Source: Fomitopsis serialis
Lineage: Eukaryota; Basidiomycota; Agaricomycetes; Polyporales; Fomitopsidaceae
Reading direction: 5' to 3'
Assembly: GCF_022376445.1 (NCBI RefSeq)
Contig: NW_025955448.1
Span: 1-26,871 of the forward strand
DNA: 26,871 bases
The first letter of the stretch is position 1. Every line of letters starts with the position of its first letter. Both the position numbers and the translations under genes were made by a program. Positions 1-8,246 of this stretch are shown piece after piece. The notes beneath the pieces are model-generated. The model was not told the origin of the DNA. It saw only the letters and a list, made by a program, of their open reading frames with translations, and made no database searches.

Positions 1-1563
1 CGAATCCTTAGCGAGATCCTACCGAAGTGGAACCCCCTCGCTGTGAGCTACGCAGACGGCCTCACTCTGACGGCCCGTAGATCCACACAAAATGACATAG
101 CAAGGATCGAAGAAGGCGACGCGGTCACCTTCAACCCCTCGATCACTGCGCGAGGAGGCCTGTCAGAGACGTTCCGCGTTTTCGTCAGTGAACACACCCA
201 ACAAAACCCGCCCACTCACAGACCAAGACCTGGCCGCGTAGTCCAGGAGGAAGTCACTACGGTCTTCATCTTTCCCACCCGCATCGATAAGTCGAAAGAA
301 AAGACGGTTCCCCCACAAATCGCCCCTCACGCTGCCTACTTTGGCCCCAAAGACGCCAGGAACGCCCTCTTACATGCGTCCTTGGATGAGCTATCACGTC
401 GCCCCGTACCCGGCGACCTAGCGGTCGCCATATACGCTGTCGAACAAACACCGTTAGACGCCCCATTACACATTGTATGCACAAGTAACGCACTTGCAGA
501 AATGATCACAGATAAGGTCCCCGACTGGGAAGACAGAGGCTGGATTGACGTAGCCCTGGAAGAACACATGCGTACTCTCCTGAACAAACTGCGTCGACGC
601 TGCGCACCTACCACATTCAGACGTGCGGTAAAACCAACCGACCTGAAAGTACTGGGTGCCGCCAGACAACAAGTGTCGGAGCCCGACCCGCAGATCTTCA
701 AACACCAACCTTACGCACCATTGTCTCGTGACTCCCGTTTCGAAGTGACGGGAGCTCGTTTGGCGAGGCTCACACAATCTATAGCGTACAAAGGCATTCT
801 GTCCCAGAAGTCTACAGCTCCCCGTAAACAAACTGAAGTGAATATCGCTGCAATCAGAAGACATGAAGAACGGAACGGACCTATAACGAGTGCGACAATC
901 TGGTCGAACGCCCGACACAAAGACTTCACCAGACCTTTCGCAGTATTCCTATGGAAGTGCATCCACGGCGCCCTGAAATGCGGAAACTTCTGGTTCAAAA
1001 TCCCCAACTATGAGGACCGAGCGCAGTGCAGCTTCTGTGGAGAAATAGAATCACTCCCGCACATCCTCTTCGAATGCACGGCCACCGGTCAGCGAGATAT
1101 ATGGGAAATGACCGCGACCATATGGAGAAAAAAGAACTTACCCTGGATAACCCCGACAGTCGAAACTATCCACACCCTAGCCATTACAGAATGGACAAAT
1201 GATCAAAACAAGACACGCCCAGGAGCAAATAGGCTCTGGCGAATCCTCGTTTCAGAAGCTGCCCACCTAATCTGGAAACTCCGGTGCGAGAGAGTGATCG
1301 GTCACGAGACTGACCGAGAATGGACACACACGAAAACGCACGTCCGGCGCAAGTTCATGTATGTACTAAACAATAGGCTGGCCATGGACGTGGAAGCCAC
1401 GAGGAAAAAGTATGGAAAACTTGCACAAAAAGCTGACCTTGTCCTTGCCACATGGAATGGCACCATCTTCGACGAACTCGCGCTCCCCGAAGATTGGACC
1501 CGGTGCAAAGGTTTTTTAGTGGGTAGTTCACCAGCCTTACGTCTGTTTTTAGACCCAGGGTGA
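1..1563 (+). CDS. 3' part of LINE-type retrotransposon ORF (degenerate RNase H region + zinc knuckle)
   Basis: The frame is open from the first base to a TGA at 1561-1563, so the protein enters from outside the window; the GTG at 43 is only an internal codon. Roughly 256-710 matches the layout of the RNase H region of agaricomycete non-LTR elements: YFGPKDARN, then DAPLHIV, then WEDRGWI, then APTTF. The acidic catalytic positions of RNase H are not at their expected places. At 1027-1077 lies C-x2-C-x7-H-x4-C (CSFC...H...C), the zinc knuckle usual at the C-terminus of LINE reverse transcriptases (zf-RVT). A short 3' UTR and A30 tail follow. No reverse transcriptase motif is in view; if present it lies upstream. 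Family assignment is by recognition, not by a search. The ORF is intact for more than 520 codons, so the copy may be young. Confidence 0.8.
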   Translation, partial: RILSEILPKWNPLAVSYADGLTLTARRSTQNDIARIEEGDAVTFNPSITARGGLSETFRVFVSEHTQQNPPTHRPRPGRVVQEEVTTVFIFPTRIDKSKEKTVPPQIAPHAAYFGPKDARNALLHASLDELSRRPVPGDLAVAIYAVEQTPLDAPLHIVCTSNALAEMITDKVPDWEDRGWIDVALEEHMRTLLNKLRRRCAPTTFRRAVKPTDLKVLGAARQQVSEPDPQIFKHQPYAPLSRDSRFEVTGARLARLTQSIAYKGILSQKSTAPRKQTEVNIAAIRRHEERNGPITSATIWSNARHKDFTRPFAVFLWKCIHGALKCGNFWFKIPNYEDRAQCSFCGEIESLPHILFECTATGQRDIWEMTATIWRKKNLPWITPTVETIHTLAITEWTNDQNKTRPGANRLWRILVSEAAHLIWKLRCERVIGHETDREWTHTKTHVRRKFMYVLNNRLAMDVEATRKKYGKLAQKADLVLATWNGTIFDELALPEDWTRCKGFLVGSSPALRLFLDPG

Positions 1564-1700
1564 AGAGCCCCACACTGGTTTGTTGAAACCGTGCGTAAAA
1601 AGCATTTTTTTCCGTGGATTGCACCGACGGGGCGACCCGTCCGCATGCTGGACGTCCGGGGCTGACCAATTGTCCGTTGCCGGCGTCTGTTAAAGCCCTC

Positions 1701-1731
<31 letters not shown>
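1564..1731 (+). mobile_element. LINE 3' UTR and poly(A) tail
   Basis: About 138 nt of untranslated sequence after the LINE stop codon ends in an uninterrupted run of 30 A residues at 1702-1731. A terminal A-run directly 3' of a retrotransposon ORF is the mark of target-primed reverse transcription. The insertion boundary is therefore 1731/1732. The matching target-site duplication would lie at the element's 5' end, which is outside the window. Confidence 0.85.
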
Positions 1732-1733
<2 letters not shown>

Positions 1734-1756
1734 ATCAAGTGAATCAGGGCGGTGAG

Positions 1757-1790
1757 CGCACCCCCTCGTGGGAATACCGCCTCGGGGACG
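1757..1790 (-). repeat. 34-bp repeat, copy A (inverted)
   Basis: This 34-bp stretch is the exact reverse complement of 2218-2251. It begins 25 nt after the poly(A) tail of the LINE. A diverged third copy of the same motif lies near 2690-2765, so it belongs to a small dispersed repeat family rather than being only a hairpin arm. The LINE may have inserted next to or into such a copy. Confidence 0.8.
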
Positions 1791-2217
1791 AGCCGGCGAG
1801 CCATAACAGGAGATCGAGGATGGACGTGGACTATCGATAGTGTCCCCGGCATCATCTTGTAGTCGGTCGTGCACTGTCGCGCGTGGTGGGTCGCGTCGTA
1901 AATGATCACAGTCGGATCAAAGAGGTCCCAGTGTGGTACATGCAGCAGAGTAATTGTTTCTTAGCCTGACTGTCTCCGAATCTGTATGTTTCAAGACCCA
2001 ACATTTGAACATACTGAAATACTGCGGTGATCACTGTTAGTAACCTTTGAATTTGAGTGCTAGATTGATCTACACATCTTAAACACATTTTAGGAGCTAT
2101 TATGGGGCGCATAGTCACTCGTTATTTGGCAAAAACAAATAGTTTCCGTCTGGCGTGCACTGTGCCGCGTGCGATGTCCATTCAGCTGCGCAGCGTCTAA
2201 TCCCCAGTCGCCCGGTT

Positions 2218-2325
2218 CGTCCCCGAGGCGGTATTCCCACGAGGGGGTGCGTACCACCTGGCAGTGGCTGGCACGCGGGCGCTGCGCGCCAGCGTGCCCC
2301 TTGAGGCCGAGTCAAGGGGCCGGCG
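2218..2325 (+). repeat. Short dispersed repeat, copy B (contains the perfect 34-bp arm)
   Basis: 2218-2251 is identical to the reverse complement of 1757-1790. Similarity to the copy near 2690 continues rightwards: TTCCCACG, a G5T run, GTACCA, a GC-rich stretch, then CCCCTTG and GGCCGAGT. The module is about 100 nt with no coding potential I trust. Its size suits a short non-autonomous element, SINE-like or MITE-like; the class cannot be decided from one window. Confidence 0.65.
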
Positions 2326-2689
2326 CGGCGTGTCTTCTGCACTATTTCAGCGCATTCGCCGTATTCGATACTCGCCTTCGTACTGACACCATATTGTACT
2401 CTAGTACACAGACAAAGTTATGAGTTATCTCAAATTGGACACAGTCTAGTTATTGCCGCAGAGCAGTATTTCTGTGATGACATTCTCGAAGTCCATTTCT
2501 TTTACTGTAGGTGCACTGCCGCACGTTTGACTGACCTACTGTAAGGTATATGCATGTCAAACTTCATAGAAGACTGCCCTCCCCTCCATCAAAGAGGTCT
2601 TTAGGGTCTGCCTAGGGCCTGAGGCGAGGGAGACGTCTAGACTACTTAGTGGCGATAGTACTGTGTGTCCTTAATAGGGTAGCCCGAAC

Positions 2690-2765
2690 CTCCCCCGATC
2701 GCATTCCCACGGAGGGGGTCTGTACCAGTGGGGCCAGCGCGCGCCGGCCCCTTGGGCCGAGTGCA
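2690..2765 (+). repeat. Short dispersed repeat, copy C (diverged)
   Basis: Shares with the copy at 2218-2325, in the same order, ATTCCCACG, AGGGGGT, GTACCA, a GCGCGCC stretch and CCCCTTGGGCCGAGT, with small gaps between. It ends about 175 bp upstream of a TATA box for the secreted-protein gene, so it may lie within that gene's promoter region. Confidence 0.6.
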
Positions 2766-2938
2766 GACGCGGCTCTACTATTACGGATTCACTGCCACAG
2801 TGGGGCGTCCGGATGGGCCCGCCTAAGGTTTTGCCAGACAGGCCAGCGCGGACCGAGTCGGTCTTCGATCGCCCGCGAATGTCGTCCGAAGCGGACTCAG
2901 AAGATTTTGGCGCCGAGGTTCTGTCGAAGATGCACGCG

Positions 2939-2944
2939 TATAAA
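2939..2944 (+). promoter_or_regulatory. TATA box of the secreted-protein gene
   Basis: TATAAA stands 103 nt upstream of the ATG at 3047. The distance allows transcription to start about 30 nt downstream with a 5' leader of roughly 70 nt. A canonical TATA box suits a regulated gene coding for a secreted product. Confidence 0.6.
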
Positions 2945-3046
2945 GGCCAGGACGCGGCTTGCCCCCACGCAGCTTCGCTCCACCCACCCACAATAATCCC
3001 CCATCATCTATCAAGCATTAGCTCCTCCTCACGACAGACATTCGGC

Positions 3047-3634
3047 ATGAAGTTCACGACTCTCCTCACCTCCGTTCTCGCTTGCGCGGCGTCCGTCTTC
3101 GCACAGGGCACGATCGACCAGCCAGTCGCTTGGACCTCGATCATGCCCAACTCCGTATTTAACTTCTCCTACTCCATCAACGCCGACTACTGCAAGTCGA
3201 GCTACGGCTTCTCCGTGTACATCATCACCGAGACCCCTACCAACATGGATCCCGCGCAGCAGTGGATGAATGGCTATTACCTCGGGCACTATGACGCTGA
3301 GAACTACCCGGGTGAGCACAGAGGCCGAATTTTACGTACCTACTCAATTCTGATCTCCCGCCCCCGCAGCCGTCCCCTATCCTACGAATCCGGCGCCACC
3401 CAACTTCACGATGCCCAATTTTGCGGACTCGCAGGGTGGCTTCGGGGCCGGCAAGAACGCGTCCAACGCTACCTTCAACGTGATGGTTATGGAAGAGTGG
3501 GACGATTGCTCTGTGAGTCCTTCGACCTGATATCCCGCGGCTGCCGCTCACCATTCTGCTAGGGTGCCCTCGGTAGGAAGATTGGCTTGACCATGACTCC
3601 GATCGTCTACAATGCGACGGAGGGCTACCAGTAG
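3047..3634 (+). CDS. Small secreted glycoprotein, hypothetical
   Basis: Three exons, 3047-3311, 3370-3512 and 3563-3634, give 159 aa with a clean frame. Intron 1 (3312-3369, phase 1) starts GTGAGC and ends GCAG; intron 2 (3513-3562, phase 0) starts GTGAGT and ends TAG. The N-terminus MKFTTLLTSVLACAASVFA is a typical signal peptide, with likely cleavage after VFA. The mature part of about 140 aa has only two cysteines, near the NADYCKSS segment and in WDDCS, so one disulfide is possible. It has five N-glycosylation sequons (NFS, NFT, NAS, NAT, NAT). No GPI or membrane segment is seen. I do not recognise a family with known function. Basidiomycetes encode many such small secreted proteins, and an extracellular or cell-wall role is an inference. 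The TATA box at 2939 supports this start. Confidence 0.85.
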
Positions 3635-4271
3635 GCGGAGATGAACGCCGAGGCCATCGCGCGGCGATCCGCCTGAATTGCTCTCCTTGCTGCGGCGGGT
3701 ACGAGGAAAGGACCTTTGTCACGAACTCTCTGAGGGAATGTTCCCTCGGGACTCTTTATGCTATTCGGACATGATGAGAGGCTTCGTCTTTCGGACTTGA
3801 TTCTTTGTTGTATAGCATGACCTCTGAAGATCTGATGTGCTAGCCGTTGCGTTCGAATCCACAGCTCTCCTAACAGAATACCTTACGGACTCTGCTCGGA
3901 CGTCAGCAGTACTAGTTACCATTGAGTCTCGTTGTAGCATTTGAGTAATCGCAGGATGATATACTTGCGGAAGGGACAATTAGATATGTGTACGAAAGTT
4001 TGTGTAGAATTGATCGGTTGTTGCTGGGAACCATTCAGCAGTGTCAGTGAAGCTTGCAGACAGAAACACAATCCATCTTTGCCAATGCGCCGGCAGTGAG
4101 GAGGACACTGTTGAGCAAGTCGGCGATGTCGACTCCTCGAGCGCGCCACGTGCATCAACCATATCTCTGCGACGCCTGGGGAGTCCGCGTTTGTGGCTTC
4201 CTAACAAGTATCCAAGTATCCTCGTTCGCCTTAGCTGTTACTACGATACCCCCAGGGCTCGGTGAGCCAAC
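3635..4271. other. Intergenic region, nothing recognised
   Basis: About 640 bp between the secreted-protein stop and the EAF6 start. It should hold the 3' UTR of the former and the promoter of the latter. I see no TATA box, repeat or credible ORF. Confidence 0.6.
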
Positions 4272-4939
4272 ATGGCCAGCGACAACCCATCACCCGAGGA
4301 CAAGCTGCGGTACGATGCCGCGAAGAAGGAGCTCCTGCAGGCCCTCTCAAAGCGGCGGAACGTAGACAAACAGCTGGTTCGTCCCCGGTGTGGCAAGCCT
4401 CCCTCGCGTCTCCTCATGTCAACAGTCCCACCTAGAGGTGCAAATATACAACCTCGAGGCGTCGTACTTGACGGACAGCGCGGCGCACAGCGGCGGGAAC
4501 ATCCTCCACGGCTTCGAGGGTTACCTGAAGAACCCGACCGGAGGGCGGAAGAAGTACGAGATCCACGACAACGACCGTATGTTCTCGAACAGCAGCACGA
4601 CGTACAAGAAGGCGCGTCGTCTTGCCTCCTCGCCAATGGTGTAATTGACCCGCCCCCCTCCAGTCGCTCGAGCTCTCCGGCGAAGGCGAAGAGTCAGGAC
4701 CCGGGGATGACTCGCGAATGTCGACCCCCGGTCTCACAACAGTGATTGTCCCTCCTGCTCCGCGGAATCAGGAGCTCACCGCCGCGCAGCAGAAGAAGAA
4801 TAGGGATCGCGAATACCAGAGAAAGAAGCGGGCGAGTGCGCGCGCGACGGCCACCCCCATGAGCGAGGATGACAGCCAGAGCGTCGCTTCGTCAGGACGG
4901 AGGCCGACGAAGAGGGCGCGTCTGGCGGACGACGACTAG
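4272..4939 (+). CDS. EAF6: Chromatin modification-related protein EAF6 (NuA4 histone acetyltransferase subunit)
   Basis: Three exons, 4272-4376, 4426-4611 and 4664-4939, encode 188 aa. Exon 1 carries the heptad-rich start (LLQALSKRRNVDKQL). Exon 2 continues HLEVQIYNLEASYL, then GNILHGFEGYLK and NDRMFSNSSTTY, which together are the hallmark of the Eaf6/hEAF6 family: a short coiled coil that binds the Epl1-Esa1 module of NuA4. Exon 3 is acidic, then basic (KKNRDREYQRKKR, KRAR near the end), so a nuclear signal is likely. Intron 1 (4377-4425) has a GTTCGT donor. Intron 2 (4612-4663) fits only as a GC-AG intron (AAG/GCGCGT...CAG): the nearest GT donors break the frame, while GC keeps KK|SLEL. The function is nuclear histone H4/H2A acetylation, known for the family. 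The 3' end faces RRP40 with 196 nt between the stops. Confidence 0.9.
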
Positions 4940-5135
4940 CACGGTGCAGCTGAGTCGCGATGGCGTGGTCGTCGTCGCACAGACACCTGTACGCTGCCGG
5001 GACCGCTACTTACTATGGGTATGTGATGATGACCTGTGGTTTGGGACTGTTGTAGGATTATCCGACTATGCTGTATCATACTTGTACTATGCTATGAGAT
5101 GTCAGTCAATCCATGGAGTGGCTGTCCTGTGTTCA
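4940..5135. other. Convergent 3' intergenic region between EAF6 and RRP40
   Basis: Only 196 nt separate the two stop codons, so both 3' UTRs and both polyadenylation sites must fit here and the transcripts may overlap. No obvious terminator hairpin is seen. Confidence 0.6.
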
Positions 5136-5984
5136 CTATATATCGAGCGTACCGAGGAACTTCTTCATCTCAGCCTCGCTCATTCCACCACCATCCGGGT
5201 CTGCAGCCTCAATACACCTTGAGACAGCAATGATGTGCCTCGCTTCCCTTGCATTAACCCATACGCGCCCATTCAGCCCTGTCGCCGTTTCATGAGGGAA
5301 TCGTGAACCAAGCATTGGGAGTAAGAAATGGTTTGGGTCGAGTAGCCTGGACCGCAATGGTGATGTAAGGACACAAAACTCAAGACAGAACAAGTACTCT
5401 CACAAGCGACACATCTTGAGACTGCAACGCACGACGAAGCCCCCTTTGAGCTCGCCGAAACCCTCCGCCTTGCGTGTCTGCGCGTCGAAGCACTCCAGCT
5501 CGGGCTCCATGTCCTTGTGCGCGAGCGACACGCGTGCGTATAGCAGCGACCCGACCTATCTTTCGCTCGGAACAGCGCTCTTCGAGACAGTCCGTCCACG
5601 CTCACCTTGAGGTTTGGCCTATTCCGTTTCGTCGCCCCCTCAAACGCCAGTCCATCCAGGTTCGCCATATGCGCCGCCCCGATGTCCACCCTCCAATTCT
5701 CCCCACTCCGCGCGATGACCACGCCGATCACCGACTCTTGCGGCGCAGGGACGTACTGCCTTCCCTCCCGTAAGCTTCATTATTGCTACCAGGAGGCCAC
5801 TCACCCGTCGGGCGTTGCTCTCTATCCACCATCGTGCGCGGTTAGCGGAGTGGTTGAGCTCGCCGGCACGGGTCGCGATGATCGAGGACTCCCCGGACGG
5901 GCCTGACTGTTGGAGCAACCCGGGTCCTAGCTTGAGGTTGACGTGCTGCGCGGGAACGAGCTCCCCGGGAAGGACGAGCGACAT
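5136..5984 (-). CDS. RRP40: Exosome complex component RRP40 (EXOSC3)
   Basis: Four exons on the minus strand, 5984-5805, 5755-5606, 5555-5404 and 5346-5136, give 230 aa with no frame break, close to the family's usual length. Exon 1 opens MSLVLPGELVPAQHVNLKLG and contains TRAGELNHSAN-RWWIESN. Exon 2 begins YVPAPQESVIGVVIARSGENWRVDIG, the start of the S1 RNA-binding domain, and ends ATKRNRPNLK. Exon 3 gives ARVSLAHKDMEPELECFD. Exon 4 contains LDPNHFLLPMLGSRFP and GLNGRVWVN, the GxNG variant KH motif of Rrp40. The protein is a cap subunit of the RNA exosome, which threads RNA for 3'-5' decay in nucleus and cytoplasm. Introns are 49, 50 and 57 nt; the acceptor of intron 2 is the TAG at 5558-5556, chosen because only it restores VGSLLYARV. 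Identification is by strongly conserved motifs. Confidence 0.95.
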
Positions 5985-6509
5985 GGCTGCGATGAAGAGT
6001 CGAAAGGGCGATCGAGAGACGGGTATCGGGAGAGCATTCAGACGCCTCTGAGATTTGAACGATCGACGCCCTCAGATTCAAATCGTACTGAACGCATGGG
6101 CGAGTCGGGATCGCTCGTAAGCACCATGTCCATATTCTATGACATAAGATGGGCTCGTGTATATACCGTTAGCATGTAGTGAGATCACCATGAAGTCTGG
6201 GTATAACGTCCATGCCTGCCGAAAAGAGAACGCAGAGTTAATGTATTACAGCAGACGAGTCAACCACAAGTGGGGTTCCGTGCTCCGCTTCGTATATAAC
6301 ATATGTACAGCGAATAATATCACAACGAAAGGAGAGTTGCTATACCAAACGAATCAAAGGGATCCACGAGACCGAGGAGGGGAGATCGTAAAAGAACAGG
6401 TATTTGGCAGGCGGACGCAACGCGAACACACGGGTGTCGCTCATGATGTTCCAATAGTGTTTATACGTAGAAGCCGAAGACCAAACCATAACGTCCAGCC
6501 ACAGAGCCA
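5985..6509. other. Intergenic region between RRP40 start and VAP stop
   Basis: 525 bp that must hold the RRP40 promoter and the VAP 3' UTR. It turns AT-richer than its surroundings from about 6120. No TATA box at a sensible distance and no credible ORF are seen. Confidence 0.55.
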
Positions 6510-7791
6510 TCAGAAGAATAAATAAGTCGTGACGAAAACACCAAGCGCGATGACGATGACTACCTGCAGAGGAACGCCCTCCGCCTGCATCATCGTATCC
6601 TCCATAGTTGTCGTGCCGGTGATTGACGTTCCCACCTCCGTCTCGCCATCCCACGTACTGCCGTCGTCCGAAGGCGATGTGGGCCTACGTCGCCGGAACT
6701 CAGTAGCGTTCGTGATCGTGGTGGGCGCTGCCGTGCTCGGCTCAGGCATGGAAGAAATGAGATTGCGAAGGCGCTCAATCTCCGCCTGTGCCTCGCGCAG
6801 CTTGATGAGGATGTCCTCGTTGATGTCAGGTGCGGGCACAACAGGTTCAGAGGGAGGCGGAGGCTGGGGCGTGTGAACGTTGACGTTGACGACGGGTGCC
6901 TCATCTTCCTCACGCGAGAACTCCTCGTGTGGTGATTCCTCGTGAAGCTGCGCCAGTCGTGTTGGAGGCGGTGACGACGGTGCGTCATGGTGGGTCTCCT
7001 CTTCTTGAGCCGCCTCGCCGCTGTGTTCCCGCACGGGCTCAGGAACGCCATTTCCATTGGGATGCTGACGGACAGTGCCGTAAATCTGAGACCTTTAGAC
7101 TTGTAAAGGGGCAAGAGATTGGTGGTGCTTACAGAGCGAGAATGGTCCTGGAAATCACTGACTCCACCTTCTTCCTCTTCAGGCACTGTCTGCCCTTCCG
7201 GCGGAAGGTACTGAACACGGATCTTCTGCGAGTGGACTTCCTCCGTGTTGTCGGCCCACTACCAGCGATGTTCAAAAGACTTTCAAGCGTTTGTAAAGGG
7301 AAAGAACGTACAAGATCTGGGAGAGGCATTGTCTCCTTCTCCGGTGTGATGATGGTGCTCTGAATCAGAAATTTGTCCTTGCACTTGATGTTCAATGGCG
7401 GCTCTTCCTTCATCGCCTGCAGCATAACTGTATATACCGGGTGTAGGTTTGCCGTGTATCCCGCGGTCACTTCGACATAACGTACCCTGAACTTCCACAG
7501 TCTCTCCGGCTCCACCTCCCAGAGTTTGGCCGTACGCAGTACAGCTACACGAACCGGTTGCGTCAACGAACCTGTAAGCGTCCAGACGGAGCTGACGGCA
7601 CCTTGGGAGCAGTCGTTTTGACTTTGAATGCGACTGGTTGTGCATTGTGGTTTGAGATGGCAAACCCCGCTTAACGTGCTGCGTGAGAGGCCCTGTGCGA
7701 GACGCGTTAGCTGCGGAGGCCCAGGGCCGCTACGTGCGGCCTACGCACTGTTGAAGCCGAGGACGCTGCTCGGGGTGAGCGCAACAGACAT
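6510..7791 (-). CDS. SCS2: VAP/Scs2-type ER membrane tether (MSP domain, coiled coil, tail anchor), frame-broken
   Basis: Six exons, 7791-7749, 7692-7602, 7544-7486, 7427-7312, 7258-7133 and 7064-6510, about 330 aa. Exons 1-5 form an MSP domain: MSVALTPSSVLGFN, RPLTQHVKRG, SNHNAQPVAFKVKTTAPK, LYCVRPNSGR, then LQAMKEEPPLN, CKDKFLIQSTIITPEKE and WADNTEEV. Exon 6 is a Pro/Glu-rich linker, a coiled coil (about 6740-6830) and a C-terminal membrane span, VPLQVVIVIALGVFVTTYLFF, right before the stop. VAPs sit in the ER and bind FFAT-motif lipid-transfer proteins at contact sites. The conserved frame breaks at about 7661, 7515 and 7506; each fits one missing G (coding strand) in a G-run, and restoring the three makes all exon phases agree. 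Because the family is essentially universal, I read this as sequence error rather than a pseudogene. Confidence 0.85.
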
Positions 7792-8246
7792 TTTGGAGGC
7801 GGCGGTGTGGGGGAGAGGATAAGAGTGGGTCTGCGCTATGATAGTGATGACATGGGCCAGGACGCGTCGGCGTGCTGGCGCGGGATATACCGAGCCATGC
7901 TCCCGCGCCTCCTGCAGCCAGGCCTCCGCAGTGCCTCCGCACGCACCTCACACAAGCCTCGCACACTCTGCGTCCAGGCTGTGTCGCAAGCGCTGCGTAT
8001 GCGGGGGTCTCAAGTCAGGTGTCAAGCGCGTACAATTGCCTCGTGTTGTATGTGTGTGGATATTCATGATCTATGTAGCGAGTGCTATGTACTACTACAG
8101 AATGGGTAACGAACGGTGCACGAATCCCCCAAAACAAGAGACAAACTATCCGGCAGAAACATTATAGGGTCGACTAGAAGGCGAAGTATCGTCGTAAGTA
8201 TCATAATCGGTAGAGAGGCGCGCAAGTTCAAAGTGGTATGTATGTA
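7792..8246. other. Intergenic region: VAP promoter and ABC transporter 3' UTR
   Basis: 455 bp between the ABC transporter stop and the VAP start, both genes on the minus strand. No coding or structured element is recognised, and no TATA box lies within 120 bp of the VAP ATG. Confidence 0.5.

Larger units (their letters stand above)
1791..2938. other. Intergenic region without recognisable gene
   Basis: Apart from repeat copies B and C, nothing coding is recognised here. The short open frames have no family resemblance, no signal peptide and no splice structure. The sequence probably consists of repeat debris plus the distal promoter of the gene starting at 3047. Confidence 0.6.

Noticed and set aside
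1702..1731. A30 run as a simple-sequence repeat or assembly artefact
   Set aside because: It follows a LINE ORF and 3' UTR at the expected place and orientation for a retrotransposon tail.
2813..3562. 249-codon frame starting upstream of the secreted-protein signal peptide
   Set aside because: The true start is the ATG at 3047 directly before a signal peptide and downstream of a TATA box; the upstream extension crosses the promoter and the downstream part reads through intron 1.
5838..5880. tRNA-like string GCGGTTAGCGGAGTGGTTGAG
   Set aside because: It sits inside the conserved first exon of RRP40 on the other strand (AGELNHSAN...RWW), and no cloverleaf with a T-arm follows.
6510..7791. VAP pseudogene
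   Set aside because: All splice sites, the membrane anchor and every conserved block are intact; only three single missing bases in G-runs disturb it, and the same signature appears in other conserved genes nearby.
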